A DNA stretch of 64,000 nucleotides, taken from NCBI GenBank assembly GCA_016098155.1, contig JAAAJB010000069.1, forward strand, positions 23,167 through 87,166. Reading direction: 5' to 3'. The notes below the pieces were generated by a model, which was not told the DNA's origin, ran no database searches, and saw only the letters and a list, made by a program, of their open reading frames with translations. The stretch comes from Actinomortierella ambigua (lineage: Eukaryota; Mortierellomycota; Mortierellomycetes; Mortierellales; Mortierellaceae). This document shows positions 1 through 10,242 of the stretch, piece after piece. Every line of letters begins with the position of its first letter. Within the stretch, counting starts at the first letter, position 1. The position numbers and the translations under genes were made by a program.

Positions 1-2364
1 GGATGTGCGAGCGGTGACACGGGAAGAATTTCCCAATGTATTGGCCATTGCTACAACTGTGGCAGCGGGCTCCAAACAATCAACGGGTGTTGCAGCCCCT
101 TGCGGGTCTTGTCTCGACGATACCGCTCTGTGTTTCATCGTGCTGTTGTTTGGACTGTGGACAAGGCAGCAGGTAGGACACAAAGAAGTTCCACAAGGGT
201 GGGAGCCTCCCATAGGACATTCTACTGCAGTTGTAACTTTCGTCTCAATAGCATCGTCTCTTGTCTCCACGCACGCCATCTCCAATTGGCTTTGGCTGTG
301 GAACGCCCCACTGTCCCTCTCATCAATCGGGGTGTCTAGACTTGATATCGGTGCTGATATTGTTGCCAGGCGTTCCATTGATGTGGGTCCGCTATGGTCG
401 AGCTTGCGCCTCAATGATGGCAAAGAAGGTACTGTCATTGAGGGGGTGGAAAAAACAGTAGCGGGAAGAGAGGAGGCATGGAGGACAGTGCAAGGGCTTT
501 CTGTGTCTTGCTGCCCGAGCTCACCCTCCCAACGGTCGAAGCCTTTGTTGTGTTGTTGTTGTTGTTGTTGTGTTGATGGTGGTTGGTGCTGATGTACATT
601 GGCTGATGTACCTTGAGGTGCTGAACTTTCGACTGGAAGAAAATCATCATCGACGGCCTCCTCATCGCTCGTCGAACCATTGTCTTTATCGAGCGTCCTC
701 AGCAGTGCTTCCATCTGAATAGGATCGTGCCCGTGAAAAACGAGATTCTGCCAAAGAGTGCAGATGGCTGCATCCGCGAACCGCTTGCTCACCAAAAGGA
801 GGTTGACAGGCCCTGAGAGAAGGATCTCGTCCTCCGAATCCGACTCGGACGAGTCTGTCGTGTTATTGTCACCTTCTTCACACTCATTACAGCTGCAATC
901 TTCGTCGTCAAGATAGCGGTCATTATCGCAAATGCTGTGCGTGGTGCCTCGAGGCGCGAGTGAATCGTCTCTATCAGAGCTTCCATCACGGAGGTGATAC
1001 AGCGCGTCGTCATGCATGCTGATGCCAACTCCTTGTGTTCTCGGTGCAGTCTGTGAGAGCGTGGAAGCAAGACCATCCTGAGCCATGACTCTCCACGATA
1101 ACGGCTGAGAGTTGGAAGAAGGAGAAGAGGGAGGAGAGGAAAGCGGTAGGGTAAGAAGGGTACTAGTTGTCTGATGAGGTTGCGAGGTGGTGGACCCCTC
1201 GTAAGGTCGACGCCTTCGGCATTGTTGCTGTTGTTGATGTCGTTGTTTTGGTCGAGCAGAGTGCTGAGATCGACGTAATGAAAACCGTGAGAACGACGAG
1301 CTGACACCGCTATCTTGTTGCTGTGCAGACGCCGTTCTCAAAGGCCTGGACCTCCATGCAGGAATGCGGTGGTGCTGTTGTAGCTGCCGCTGTTGCTGCT
1401 GTTGCTGCTGTTGCACACCTGAGGGTTCCTGTCCAAGAAGACGCTTGCCTCTCCTCCAACAAGATGTCCACCACGCCCATCCTTCGTTACTGAGCTGCAA
1501 CCGATCCAGGAACGCTAGAAATTCCTGAAACCGAGCCTGACTTGGTAATGGCCGCGGAGGAAGAGGGTTTCTTGGACGTGGCCCTTGCGGAAAAAGTTGA
1601 CCTCGTTGAAATTGGAATCGAACGTTGGGGGAGCTGGCGACGCTTTGGTTGCTGCTGTTGATATTACTGACATTACTAATGAGCCACGACAGCGACAATC
1701 CAAAGGGGTATCGTTTCGGTGGAGGGGGAGGAAAGGATTGGACTGGGTTCAGGGCGCTGTGCTCTTGCTGCCACTGGAGTTGCCGCCGTCGCTGGCGCCG
1801 CTGGCGACGCAGGTCATGTATCCGCTGCTCCTCACTGTCGACGTGGTGATTACTGCTGGTGTCACGGAGAGGCGAAGCTGTGCGGGTTCTTGGTGGTGTG
1901 GTAGAAGACGACGGTCGTGCTAATAGCGATTGAGATGGTGGAAGAAGAAGCCCGAGCTTTGTGTCCGGGTCGCTACTGACTTTTGGCGAGGACGTTGATG
2001 CTGTTGTGATAGAAGCTGTTGAGATTGTGGTGGCAGTAGCAGGGACGCCAGTGGCAATGGCTAGTACAGCGGATGTCGCAGTCGGGAGTGAAGTCTTTGA
2101 GAGATGGGTAGCACACCGTAGACGGTGTCTCAATGTGGCCCGACGTGCACGCTGCTGAGCAAGCAAGTGACACTGGTTGCAGTAGGAGCATTCGAGGCAG
2201 AAACCAACTAGGCTGTGGTTCGCCCGGGAAGGGCACGACCAAAGTAAAAACGAAAGGTCTTCACAGCAGTAGGACAAAATCTGCTGCAAGATCTCGTCTG
2301 GCAAGTCAAACAGATGTCGTGGCCGATGGGTGACGGACAGACGCAGCTTGCGAATGATGTGCAT
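1..2364 (-). CDS. F-box-like protein, 3' end cut by window edge
   Basis: A single frame is open from the ATG at 2364 to the left edge of the window, giving 788 codons with no stop; the C-terminus lies outside. Residues about 21-38 read LPDEILQQILSY followed by CEDLS, which is the first half of an F-box. Residues about 522-538 read LLLVSKRFADAAICTLW, followed by QNLVFHGHDPIQM, which looks like the second half of the same fold. The roughly 490 residues between them are low complexity: several polyQ runs, Ser/Thr-rich stretches, an acidic DSSESDSEDE block and a Cys-rich knuckle near residue 55 (CLECSYCNQC). F-box proteins recruit substrates to SCF ubiquitin ligases through Skp1; that role is family knowledge. 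An in-frame stop lies 15 codons upstream of the chosen ATG, so this is the first possible start. No intron is needed. The substrate is unknown. Confidence 0.7.
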   Translation of the reverse strand, partial: MHIIRKLRLSVTHRPRHLFDLPDEILQQILSYCCEDLSFLLWSCPSRANHSLVGFCLECSYCNQCHLLAQQRARRATLRHRLRCATHLSKTSLPTATSAVLAIATGVPATATTISTASITTASTSSPKVSSDPDTKLGLLLPPSQSLLARPSSSTTPPRTRTASPLRDTSSNHHVDSEEQRIHDLRRQRRQRRRQLQWQQEHSALNPVQSFPPPPPKRYPFGLSLSWLISNVSNINSSNQSVASSPNVRFQFQRGQLFPQGPRPRNPLPPRPLPSQARFQEFLAFLDRLQLSNEGWAWWTSCWRRGKRLLGQEPSGVQQQQQQQQRQLQQHHRIPAWRSRPLRTASAQQQDSGVSSSFSRFSLRRSQHSARPKQRHQQQQQCRRRRPYEGSTTSQPHQTTSTLLTLPLSSPPSSPSSNSQPLSWRVMAQDGLASTLSQTAPRTQGVGISMHDDALYHLRDGSSDRDDSLAPRGTTHSICDNDRYLDDEDCSCNECEEGDNNTTDSSESDSEDEILLSGPVNLLLVSKRFADAAICTLWQNLVFHGHDPIQMEALLRTLDKDNGSTSDEEAVDDDFLPVESSAPQGTSANVHQHQPPSTQQQQQQHNKGFDRWEGELGQQDTESPCTVLHASSLPATVFSTPSMTVPSLPSLRRKLDHSGPTSMERLATISAPISSLDTPIDERDSGAFHSQSQLEMACVETRDDAIETKVTTAVECPMGGSHPCGTSLCPTCCLVHSPNNSTMKHRAVSSRQDPQGAATPVDCLEPAATVVAMANTLGNSSRVTARTS

Positions 2365-3303
2365 GAGGAAACGGGTGTGATGTCACAAGAGGCTGTGACT
2401 ATGAAAGACAAGAGGAGAAGGAGGAACGAGCGGGACAAGAAGAGAGGGCTGAAGAGGGAGGCAAGGGAAGAGCGAGAGAGAGAAAGAAGATAGCAAAGAG
2501 ACGAGAAGGGAGAAAAAGAGAAAGAGAAGTGAGAGAGAGAAAAAAGAGAGCAAGGCAAATGGGTGGAGAATAAGCAGAGATGTGAGTGTGCGTCTGAGTG
2601 GAAGCCAAAGAAAACGAGGCCCATGCGGTGTGCATCATGTGCCATGGAAACACACAGCAATCACAATGCGATCAGCAGACATCCTTGCGAGATGACCAAC
2701 TGACCAGCGGCTGATTGATTGGCCAGGCGAGGTCAAAGCCCATGCCTCCATACGTTGGTGACACCTTCAAAGAAAGCTAAGGCACTTCTCTCTCACCTGT
2801 TCCCACCACGGATGTCGGAGCTGCGTCTGTCTGCCGGTTCTTTTGGCTCTCTTTAGGCTTTGGAATGGCAGAGTGAGAGGAAAAGGCAAAGAGGAATAGG
2901 GGGGAGAGAAGGAGGAAGAGCAGAAAGAGAAAAAGGAAAAACAATAAACGGATACAGAGGAAAACGCATGGACGCATTGACAAGGGGTGAAGAAAAAGAT
3001 TCTTTCCATGGATGCATCATGCTGCAGGTTTCTCTCATATCGTTCCTCGTCTATGCGAAATGTACGACTGCCCAGGACGCGTCTTCTGCTCGTAGTGGTT
3101 ACGGCCCCTCTCCTTCTGCAAGTGGCAAGTATGGCGGACCTTTGACATCCCCCAGGTAGACTCTGCTCCTGTCACCAGCGTACCTTGCTGATGAGGAATG
3201 AGTGTGGCCCCTGACCAACCCTGAATAGGTAAGTGTGAGGGGATAAGCAAGAATGACATCCTGCGTTACAAGGCGGAAACATTTGTACACCCGCACACAG
3301 AAA
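2365..3303. other. Non-coding spacer, purine-rich on the + strand
   Basis: This is the presumed 5' flank and leader of the F-box gene. About 2400-2560 and 2870-2960 are GA-rich on the + strand, which is CT-rich in the sense of the F-box gene; such tracts precede many genes in this window. No ORF here has a recognisable domain. I could not assign a TATA box or transcription start. Confidence 0.5.
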
Positions 3304-3345
3304 GATCCATTGTATGAGATCCATTGTATGAGATCCGTTTTATGA
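3304..3345. repeat. Three tandem copies of a 14-bp unit
   Basis: The unit gatccattgtatga occurs twice exactly (3304-3317, 3318-3331) and once with two changes (3332-3345). It lies about 160 bp beyond the stop codon of the GH95 gene, so probably in its 3' flank. No function is evident. Confidence 0.85.
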
Positions 3346-3505
3346 TACCACCAACCACCGCAATTTCTCGTTCAACGCCTCGGGCGGAGAGTAACCCAGC
3401 GTGACAAGGTTTCCGTGAAACGCACAGGCCAAGTCATTCCACAAAATAGCACAAAGCCAGGCCAGTGGGAAAATGTCATAGTATTGAAAAAAAAAAATAA
3501 GACAT

Positions 3506-6452
3506 TCAGTCGTAATCCAGCGCAATGGTGTAAGTTGTCCCTTTCGAAACCTCCAACTTAATGAATGTTCCGTCGCGCTCAAATGCAACTGGCTTTGTTC
3601 CTTGCAACACCTGAACTTGTACCTTCCCATCCATAGTACCAATCTTGACCACCATTGGTCCTGCCTTGCTCAGGGCCTGCAGCTGCACCTGGGTGACTCG
3701 GCCTTGACTCCAAATCACATCAACCTTATGGCCCTCACGTGTCCTGAATCCTTCCACGACTCCCTTTTTCGACCAACGCTCTGGCAGCCCTTGCGGCCAC
3801 GGGAATACATGCAGTTCACCAGGTCGAAGACTTGTCACGAGTGTCTCCAGCATGGCCGCGCCAAAGCCAAGGAAGCCTGCCAAGTCACGCGATGACGACG
3901 ATGAGGCCGGTAGAAGATTCAGCTCATTCTTGTCCAGATTATGCTTCTTAAACATCTGTAGAGCATCGAGGGCCTTGCCCGTCTCACCCAAACGAGCCCA
4001 CACGGCCGCCCGCCAGACCTTTGGCCAACCCAAGTTGCCAAACTCGACGCCTGTGCCCTTGCGATGCAAACTCGTCCTGGCCGCCTCGACCAATTGGTGA
4101 TGCCGATCTGGATCCTCTGTTCGCTGATAAGACAGCTGGTTACCTGGGTACACCGCATAGAGATGACCGAGATGGCGACGTCGCTCCGTCCGATCCTCCA
4201 GCCCAGCAAGTGTGTATTCCTGTAGCAAACCATCGGATATAGCGAGCCCCGGGCTGAGGCGTGCATATCTGTCCGTCAGGTTTTGGACAAACACCTTGTC
4301 CCGCTCCCCAAGCACCGCGATAGCCTCCAATGTCGCGTTGAAGAGTTGCCAGATGAGTTGTTGATCCAGTGCTGACCCTTCTGCGAATGGATCTTGCTCT
4401 GGAGAATACGAAGGAGAGCTCACAAAGAGACCGGCATCGTCGTCGTCGATAGGCGTTGGGACAGCACCCTTGTGCGATTGAACGAGAGTGTCGATCCAAA
4501 ACTGGGAAGCACCCTTGAGCCAAGCGTACGCGTGATCGCGCAAAAAGTAATAGTCCTGCGAATAGAGATAGCGATCCCAGGCATGCTGGCAGAGCCAGGC
4601 CGCCGCGCCTGGGAAGTAGTAGCTGTTCGAGGTGCTGGTTGGGCCCGTGTGCGCCCAGACATTGCTATAGGTGTGCGCGATCCAACCGCGCGCGTTATAA
4701 TGTAGCATCGTTGTGGCCTGCCCGCGATCAACTAGTAGCTTTTCGATGTAGTCCATCAGAGGTGTCATTGTCTCGCCCAGGTTGGTACTTTCGGCCAGCC
4801 AGTAGTTCATCTGCAGGTTAATGTTCAGGCGGAAGTAGTCTCTAAGAAGAAGAGAAAGGATAGATGGAGTGATTAATTATAAATCATCAATGTACAACAC
4901 GCTTGCAGATAGGAAAACATCATCCAAACATCAACGTTTTCTTACCCAATACCATCCTCGTCTTTGAGAGTGTCATCAGTCCAGGCTATCCGGGAGGCAA
5001 TGGGCAAAGAGCCTGGCCGCGATGAGATGATCAAGAGGTACCGTGCGTACTGCAGAAGCAGCAATTCGAGATAGGCCTCTTGATCAAAGGTCTGTCCCTC
5101 CTTGGCATAGGCCTTGGTGGCCACCTTGATTAGCTGATCCGTTGGCAGCGTGTTCACAGGCTGGTTGAAATCGATGCTGAATCCTTTGAAGAGAGCTCCA
5201 ACATCCTCGGTGTGTTTGATGTACTGATCCTGGTACCATAAAGTAGTCGCCTTGTCAAGTAGACTCGTGAGGTGATCGTGTGGGTCCTGGTCCTGGAATC
5301 CAGGATAATTGGCTACCGACCAACCAGTACCCATGGCATAGTACAAGGTCACCGAGTCAAAGCCCAGGGCTATAATCCTAGTCTTGTCGGACATGGTTAC
5401 TCCAGTACCACCCTCGGTCTTGAGGGCCACTTGGGCCTCGATCGTCATGTTGTTCGAGGGAAGGCTGGCGCGGAAAGTGAGGCGGTTATGGACGTTGGAA
5501 TACTCTGCCGCGTACGGTGTTTCAAAGCGTACGCTAATATCAACCTTCTTGGGTTCGCTCGCTTGGATTCTCATCATGCATACGGATTCAGGGTTGCTAC
5601 AAAAGTGCTCTCTGTGGGTAGCAGGCATTTTTTTTATCAAGACAAGAGAAAGAAGGGGATGGTTTGTTTCAGCCCAAACACAATGCCTTTTTTTCCTCTT
5701 CACAACTGGATAAAGTTAACAGAGTATTACCTCGTATAGTTCACATCGCCAACAGAGAAGGACACTTTGACAACGCCTTTGCTCAGATCCAGCTCTCGCC
5801 GATAGTCCCAGACCTGCTCAAAGGGGTACATCTCCTCAATCACAATGCTGCCAAAGGGCGCTGGGTGCCCAAATCCGTGCTCATCGCCCATCAGGCCCTT
5901 GGTGACATCACTCTTGGAGGGCAGGTACGCCTTCTCTGCCAGGATGTGCTGCACTCGTTCCAAGCTTTTGAGACGCTTTGGAGCGCTCTCCTCATCGACA
6001 TTGCCGCCTCTATACTTCTTGTACTCGTTAGGACCTCCTGTCCAGCACGACTCCTCGCTTAACAAGAGCCGCTCTCGGTTGACCATGCCTGGGACAAGGA
6101 CCTGCATAGGCCCATTGCCAATAACCAGACCTTCCCTTTCCACATTATCGTCTTCAGCAGGGCGGCGGTACCAAAGACTAAAGGTGGAGTTGGGAACCGT
6201 CGATGTTCCGACCAGGCGAGGTTCAGAAGCACCATCAGGGTATGTCTGTTGACGTGATAGAAAGGCAGCGGCTTGGTCGCGCAAAGTTGGACGAGTCGTA
6301 GAGGAGGATTCCGCTGGAGACGGCTGGAAGGCTACTTGATCGACACCGCCAAAAACATCCTCGACCTCCGCGGTTACGCGTGCCAAGAGCAAGGGTACGC
6401 TGCAGAGAAGCCCTAGAGTCAGCCTCTCGTGAGTATGAAGTGGTAGCCTCAT
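3506..6452 (-). CDS. Secreted GH95 glycoside hydrolase (alpha-L-fucosidase type)
   Basis: Three exons join in frame: 6452-5731, 5611-4946 and 4841-3506, giving 907 residues. Residues 1 to about 28 form a secretion signal (MRLPLHTHERLTLGLLCSV...). The first exon carries the GH95 N-terminal beta-domain, with GNGPMQVLVPG and ESCWTGGP. The exon 1/2 junction restores YTREHFCSNP, the usual GH95 YTRE segment. The third exon opens with NINLQMNYWLAE (from residue 469), the family's diagnostic NxNxxMNYW motif around which active-site Asn residues lie, and contains the (alpha/alpha)6 barrel and C-terminal sheet. Known GH95 enzymes remove alpha-1,2-linked L-fucose or related L-galactose from glycans outside the cell; which sugar this one uses cannot be read from the sequence. 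The length is close to the family norm (about 780-900). Confidence is high for the family and moderate for the substrate. Confidence 0.92.
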
Positions 6453-7205
6453 GATGCTTCTAGCTTGAGGCTGTAAACCGCTGCTGCTATTGGTTTGGGA
6501 ATGAAGATGGTCGACTGAATGAAGAATGGATTGCGTGTGTGCGAAATGTAAAGAGCGTGCCGATTGTGGTTAGGACACAAACAAAGGGGAGGAGGAAAAC
6601 TATCCAACCGTTTGGACAGGGTCGCTCCTCTCCTGAGACGAATCTGCACTGCAAGCTTTGTCATTCCCACACAAATGAGACAAGCTTGTAAAAAAAAATA
6701 CCGTCAATACGCACGGGGGTGAGAGAAAAAATGAAGGTTGATCAGAGGACCCGGTTGTTCATGCCGCTCTTCGCCTACCCTTCCCTTTACCATCCCTGTT
6801 CCCTCATCCTTTTCAATGCCACGCACACACAGTGGAAGCTTTCGGGGTCAAGAGACATAGGTACATCAATTCATCGCCAATAGCTCTTTGGCATGATTTC
6901 AATGAATCCTCTTCAACCAACCACTGTCAACAGCAAGAGTGAAAGCTGGCGCAATCAGCCAACACCAGACACTGTTGACAACAGAGTAGAATTATCAAGT
7001 GAATTGTTCGCCCACATCCCAGCACTCGGTACCTATGTCTTTCAGGGCAAGAAGCTATGATACAAAGCTACCGTTCGCTGGGTGGCGATTGAGTGCCTCG
7101 TAGTCATAGAGTCCGCGCTAGAACGCGACAACGATACTTAATTGAACATGAATGGCTTTTGCCCCTGAATCATACTATGTGATTGTGTGGGCGGCAGAGA
7201 AGACT
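6453..7205. other. Non-coding spacer upstream of GH95
   Basis: This is the promoter side of the GH95 gene. It is AT-balanced, has a CT-rich block around 6760-6800, and has no convincing ORF. Confidence 0.5.
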
Positions 7206-7730
7206 GTCTGTGCCCCTAATTCTTGTCACTACTTCTTCCACCATGCGCAAGACAAGGCCATTGCTCAATTAGTGGACTACGTGCTGCGTTTTCATCGTTG
7301 TGCTGCCTCCATTCTTTCTTTTTTTCTCTTGTGGCCAATTCTCGGCGCTTACTCACTATGAGGGTACCTTGTTCACTATATAACGGTAACCGGCCCATCG
7401 TTGCGTTGCCCACATCTTTTGTCCTTGTCCTTCGGCCATCTCTTATGCTTGCGCGCTTCGATGGTGCTATATTGACTGGGACGATGTTCGATCCGTCGTT
7501 GCGCTGTCTACATTTGTGTTTCGTTGGGTCATTCCTGCCTGCCTGCGCGCTTTGAAGGTCGAGCTTGTGAGAAAACTTGTACATGGCCGCTATCGATCCG
7601 CCGCCTGCATGCTTTTGTTCTTTCGCCGTTTCTTCATATTTGCATGCTTCAATGGCTCAGTGTACATAGACATCGTGTATCGAAGCCTTCGTTGTGTTAC
7701 CTGCATTCGATACCAATCTAGCCGCAGAGT
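7206..7730. repeat. Degenerate ~100-bp tandem repeat
   Basis: A diverged core recurs at about 7293 (catcgttgtgctgcctcc), 7396 (catcgttgcgttgcccac), 7493 (ccgtcgttgcgctgtctac), 7597 (weaker) and 7686 (ccttcgttgtgttacctgc). A second block recurs at 7447 (gcttgcgcgcttcgatgg), 7542 (cctgcgcgctttgaagg) and 7642 (gcatgcttcaatggc). Spacings are about 90-105 bp. The differences are mostly transitions. ORFs crossing the block have no recognisable domain, so I treat it as an old minisatellite rather than a gene. Edges are approximate. Confidence 0.6.
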
Positions 7731-8210
7731 TTTATGGTATCCTTGGCTACCTCCGTCCAACACGTTTCTAATGACAGCGAACTCTGCGCCTGCTTGTGGA
7801 GTTCAGTATCTTTTTAGCAAATGGTGAGGTCAGCCTCGCCACTGACCATGGGTGACGCTCCACCCAGCCTCTTGCAGGGCAAGGAAACGATGGTGGAGGT
7901 GGGCATGAATCTACCACCGCTTGCGTTGAGTGTCTTCTTGGTCTCATGGTACAGATGGTTTACGTGCCTTCGGTCCAACTACCCAACCCATAATTGACGC
8001 AGAGCACAGCTTATTTCTGTGTTCACTTCCTCCTCCTGGAGGTGCCACATAGAAGCCCGTCTCTTGTGGTTCGTGGAATAGCCCAACGTGAGCTATGATG
8101 CCCTCAACAGGGTGTGGTGACTGCTGAGCATTTGCGGATGCCACGTTTTTTTGGGGTCAGTCAAGAGAGACGACTCCTCGACGTTTACTTCTGCTCCACA
8201 CTTCAACACA
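7731..8210. other. Non-coding 5' flank of DSC3
   Basis: No domain-bearing ORF is seen. The frame of the DSC3 start stays open upstream to about 8151, but the only ATG in that stretch is the one used at 8211. Confidence 0.45.
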
Positions 8211-10099
8211 ATGAGCGAGAATGGGGGCACTAGCGATAGAGACCAACATCTCAGCGCCCTCACCACATCATCAGGACGGACGTCGTCTGGACATGCCTCT
8301 GCTGCTGCAGCATCATTAGCTCGGCTCAACTCGAGCTCATCCTTGGCGTCCTCCATTGCATCAGCTGAGGAACGACTTCAAAGTGAGATGCAGAGCGACA
8401 GCGTTGGAAACAGACCGACAACGAGCCAAGGAGCGGCCGCGACGGTAGCCAGTAGCATCCGAGGACCACCCCATGAGCGGCTAGACAGCTATGGCGACCA
8501 CATCGGTCCGGAGCAACCAACTCAGGTGACCAGTATGACGAGTACACATCCTGCGGAGGAGCGTGGTGATCTGGCCGTTAGTATTCGCTTTGGCGAAGGG
8601 CCAGACCTTTCGCTCCATGTCGCACAACTAGATACCGTGGCAGATGTCAAGGAGAAGGTGAGGACATTAATATCTGTGAATGACCGTCGGGACAACTTTT
8701 TTTTTCTCATTTTTTCGAGGGTCGGTCCTTGCTCCCTCCTGAACTCACAGGACTTTTGACTCGTTGTCTACCATGCAATACTTAGATTAAGGCTGCTCGG
8801 CCAGCCATTGAAAACAAGTACCTTCGTCTGATCCATGCTGGCAAAATCTTGGCAGACGAAAAAACCATGATCGAGTCGCTTCCAAAGTCGCTTTTTACAC
8901 ATTACGAGGTCCCAGTGGAGCCGTCTACGCGATCACGGATATCAACATCATTCGAAGCAGCTGTGAACCATATTCTGACCTCACACCCACATCAGCAGCA
9001 CCAACAGGACAAATCCCGGACCAGTCATGATAGTCTGCGGCGAGCGCCCTTGTCCGCTGGGTCTGTCACTGCATCACTCGGGTCCATCCTTCCAACACAC
9101 ATCATGCAACCAGAGACTTCCATTCCATTCTCTTCAGAGGACGAAACCCATCCTAGTATACCCTCCAGCAACAAAGGCAAGGGCAAAGCGAACGACTATG
9201 TCGCGATTGATATTCCGCCCGAGGACTCTGCGTCGACTTTAGATGCCACAGCCAATACAACCATCAAGACTAGTATACCCCTTCAGACCGGCCCTATCTA
9301 TATTCTCTGCTCCATCTCTGATCTGCCTCCAAATCAGCGACTATCATCTTCCATCAAAGGCAAGGCTGTCGCCAGCAACCGTTCTATTGACAGTAATGGT
9401 ACAATGACTTCGACTCGGACAGGACGCGTACGGCGTGGGGGCGGGCCAGCCGGTCGCAGTCGGATAGGCGAAGGGTCGTCGTCAACATCTTCTTCACCCT
9501 CGAATATGCAACAACAGCAACATCAACGAGGAGGAGAGCAAGAAGCGGATTCTGAGGAAGATGAAGAGAACCAAGAGGACACTGCGCTCCTATCACCAGT
9601 CATCGTTCCACCAGCGACCGGATTTGATCGGCTCCGTGAAGCTGGGTTCAGCGAGGAAGAGATTCGGTCGATTCGACGCGAGTTTCATGCTAGTCGACAG
9701 GCCACGGACTCGTCGCTGGTGGGTGAAAATGGCATCGAAGTAGAGCAAAACGAGGACGCAGAGGCTCAAGCGCGGCGCATCGAAGACGAGTGGATCGACA
9801 GGCACGGGTCAGAGACGCTACCGGAAGGCCTTGAAGGCAGCTATGGCGAGATGGTGTGGGGCCTCATGCTTGGCTTCTTCATGGGCTTGATATCGCTCTT
9901 TTGGTTCAAGGAGGCAACCTTTACGCGGCGGCAGCAAATGGGTACGTATACTGGAACCATCTTTTCGGCAGCGATGCACGGCCAACACTTTCTATTCTTG
10001 TTATGTTTTTACTGACTTGCTCTATCTCTTTTCTGAATGATAGGTATCGTCGCGGGCATGACTCTCAATCTCGTTTTTGGCATCCTTCGGTTCCTGTAG
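8211..10099 (+). CDS. DSC3: DSC E3 ubiquitin ligase complex subunit 3 (Dsc3-like)
   Basis: Exons are 8211-8657, 8786-9941 and 10044-10099, giving 552 residues. An N-terminal Ser/Thr-rich region is followed by a ubiquitin-like domain (about residues 125-190: LAVSIRFGEGPDLSLHV, then DTVADVKEKIKAARP across the first splice, then KYLRLIHAGKILADEKTM). Next come a long disordered, acidic region and a conserved segment GFDRLREAGFSEEEIRSIR. Near the C-terminus are two membrane spans (MVWGLMLGFFMGLISLFWF, and GIVAGMTLNLVFGILRFL across the last splice). This order matches the DUF2407 family, the Dsc3 subunit of the fungal Golgi/endosomal DSC ligase that acts with Dsc1, Dsc2 and Dsc4 in SREBP cleavage and membrane-protein degradation. 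That role is family knowledge. The last exon codes only 18 residues. Confidence 0.88.
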
Positions 10100-10114
10100 A
10101 TAATATATATCCTC

Positions 10115-10117
10115 AAA

Positions 10118-10141
<24 letters not shown>
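10115..10141. repeat. Poly(A) tract of 27 bp
   Basis: An uninterrupted run of A in the 143-bp gap between the DSC3 stop and the next ATG. Similar 20-25 bp A runs lie at 29698-29722, 41614-41636, 42466-42486, 50605-50624 and 53540-53564, in introns or spacers. Confidence 0.9.
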
Positions 10142-10148
<7 letters not shown>

Positions 10149-10242
10149 TTCATTCGATTCGAAGCCACGTCATGGATTTTGTTTTGCTTTCGTTGCATCA
10201 TTTCAATTCCCAACTTCGCGTCCATTTGCCCCTTGATACTAC

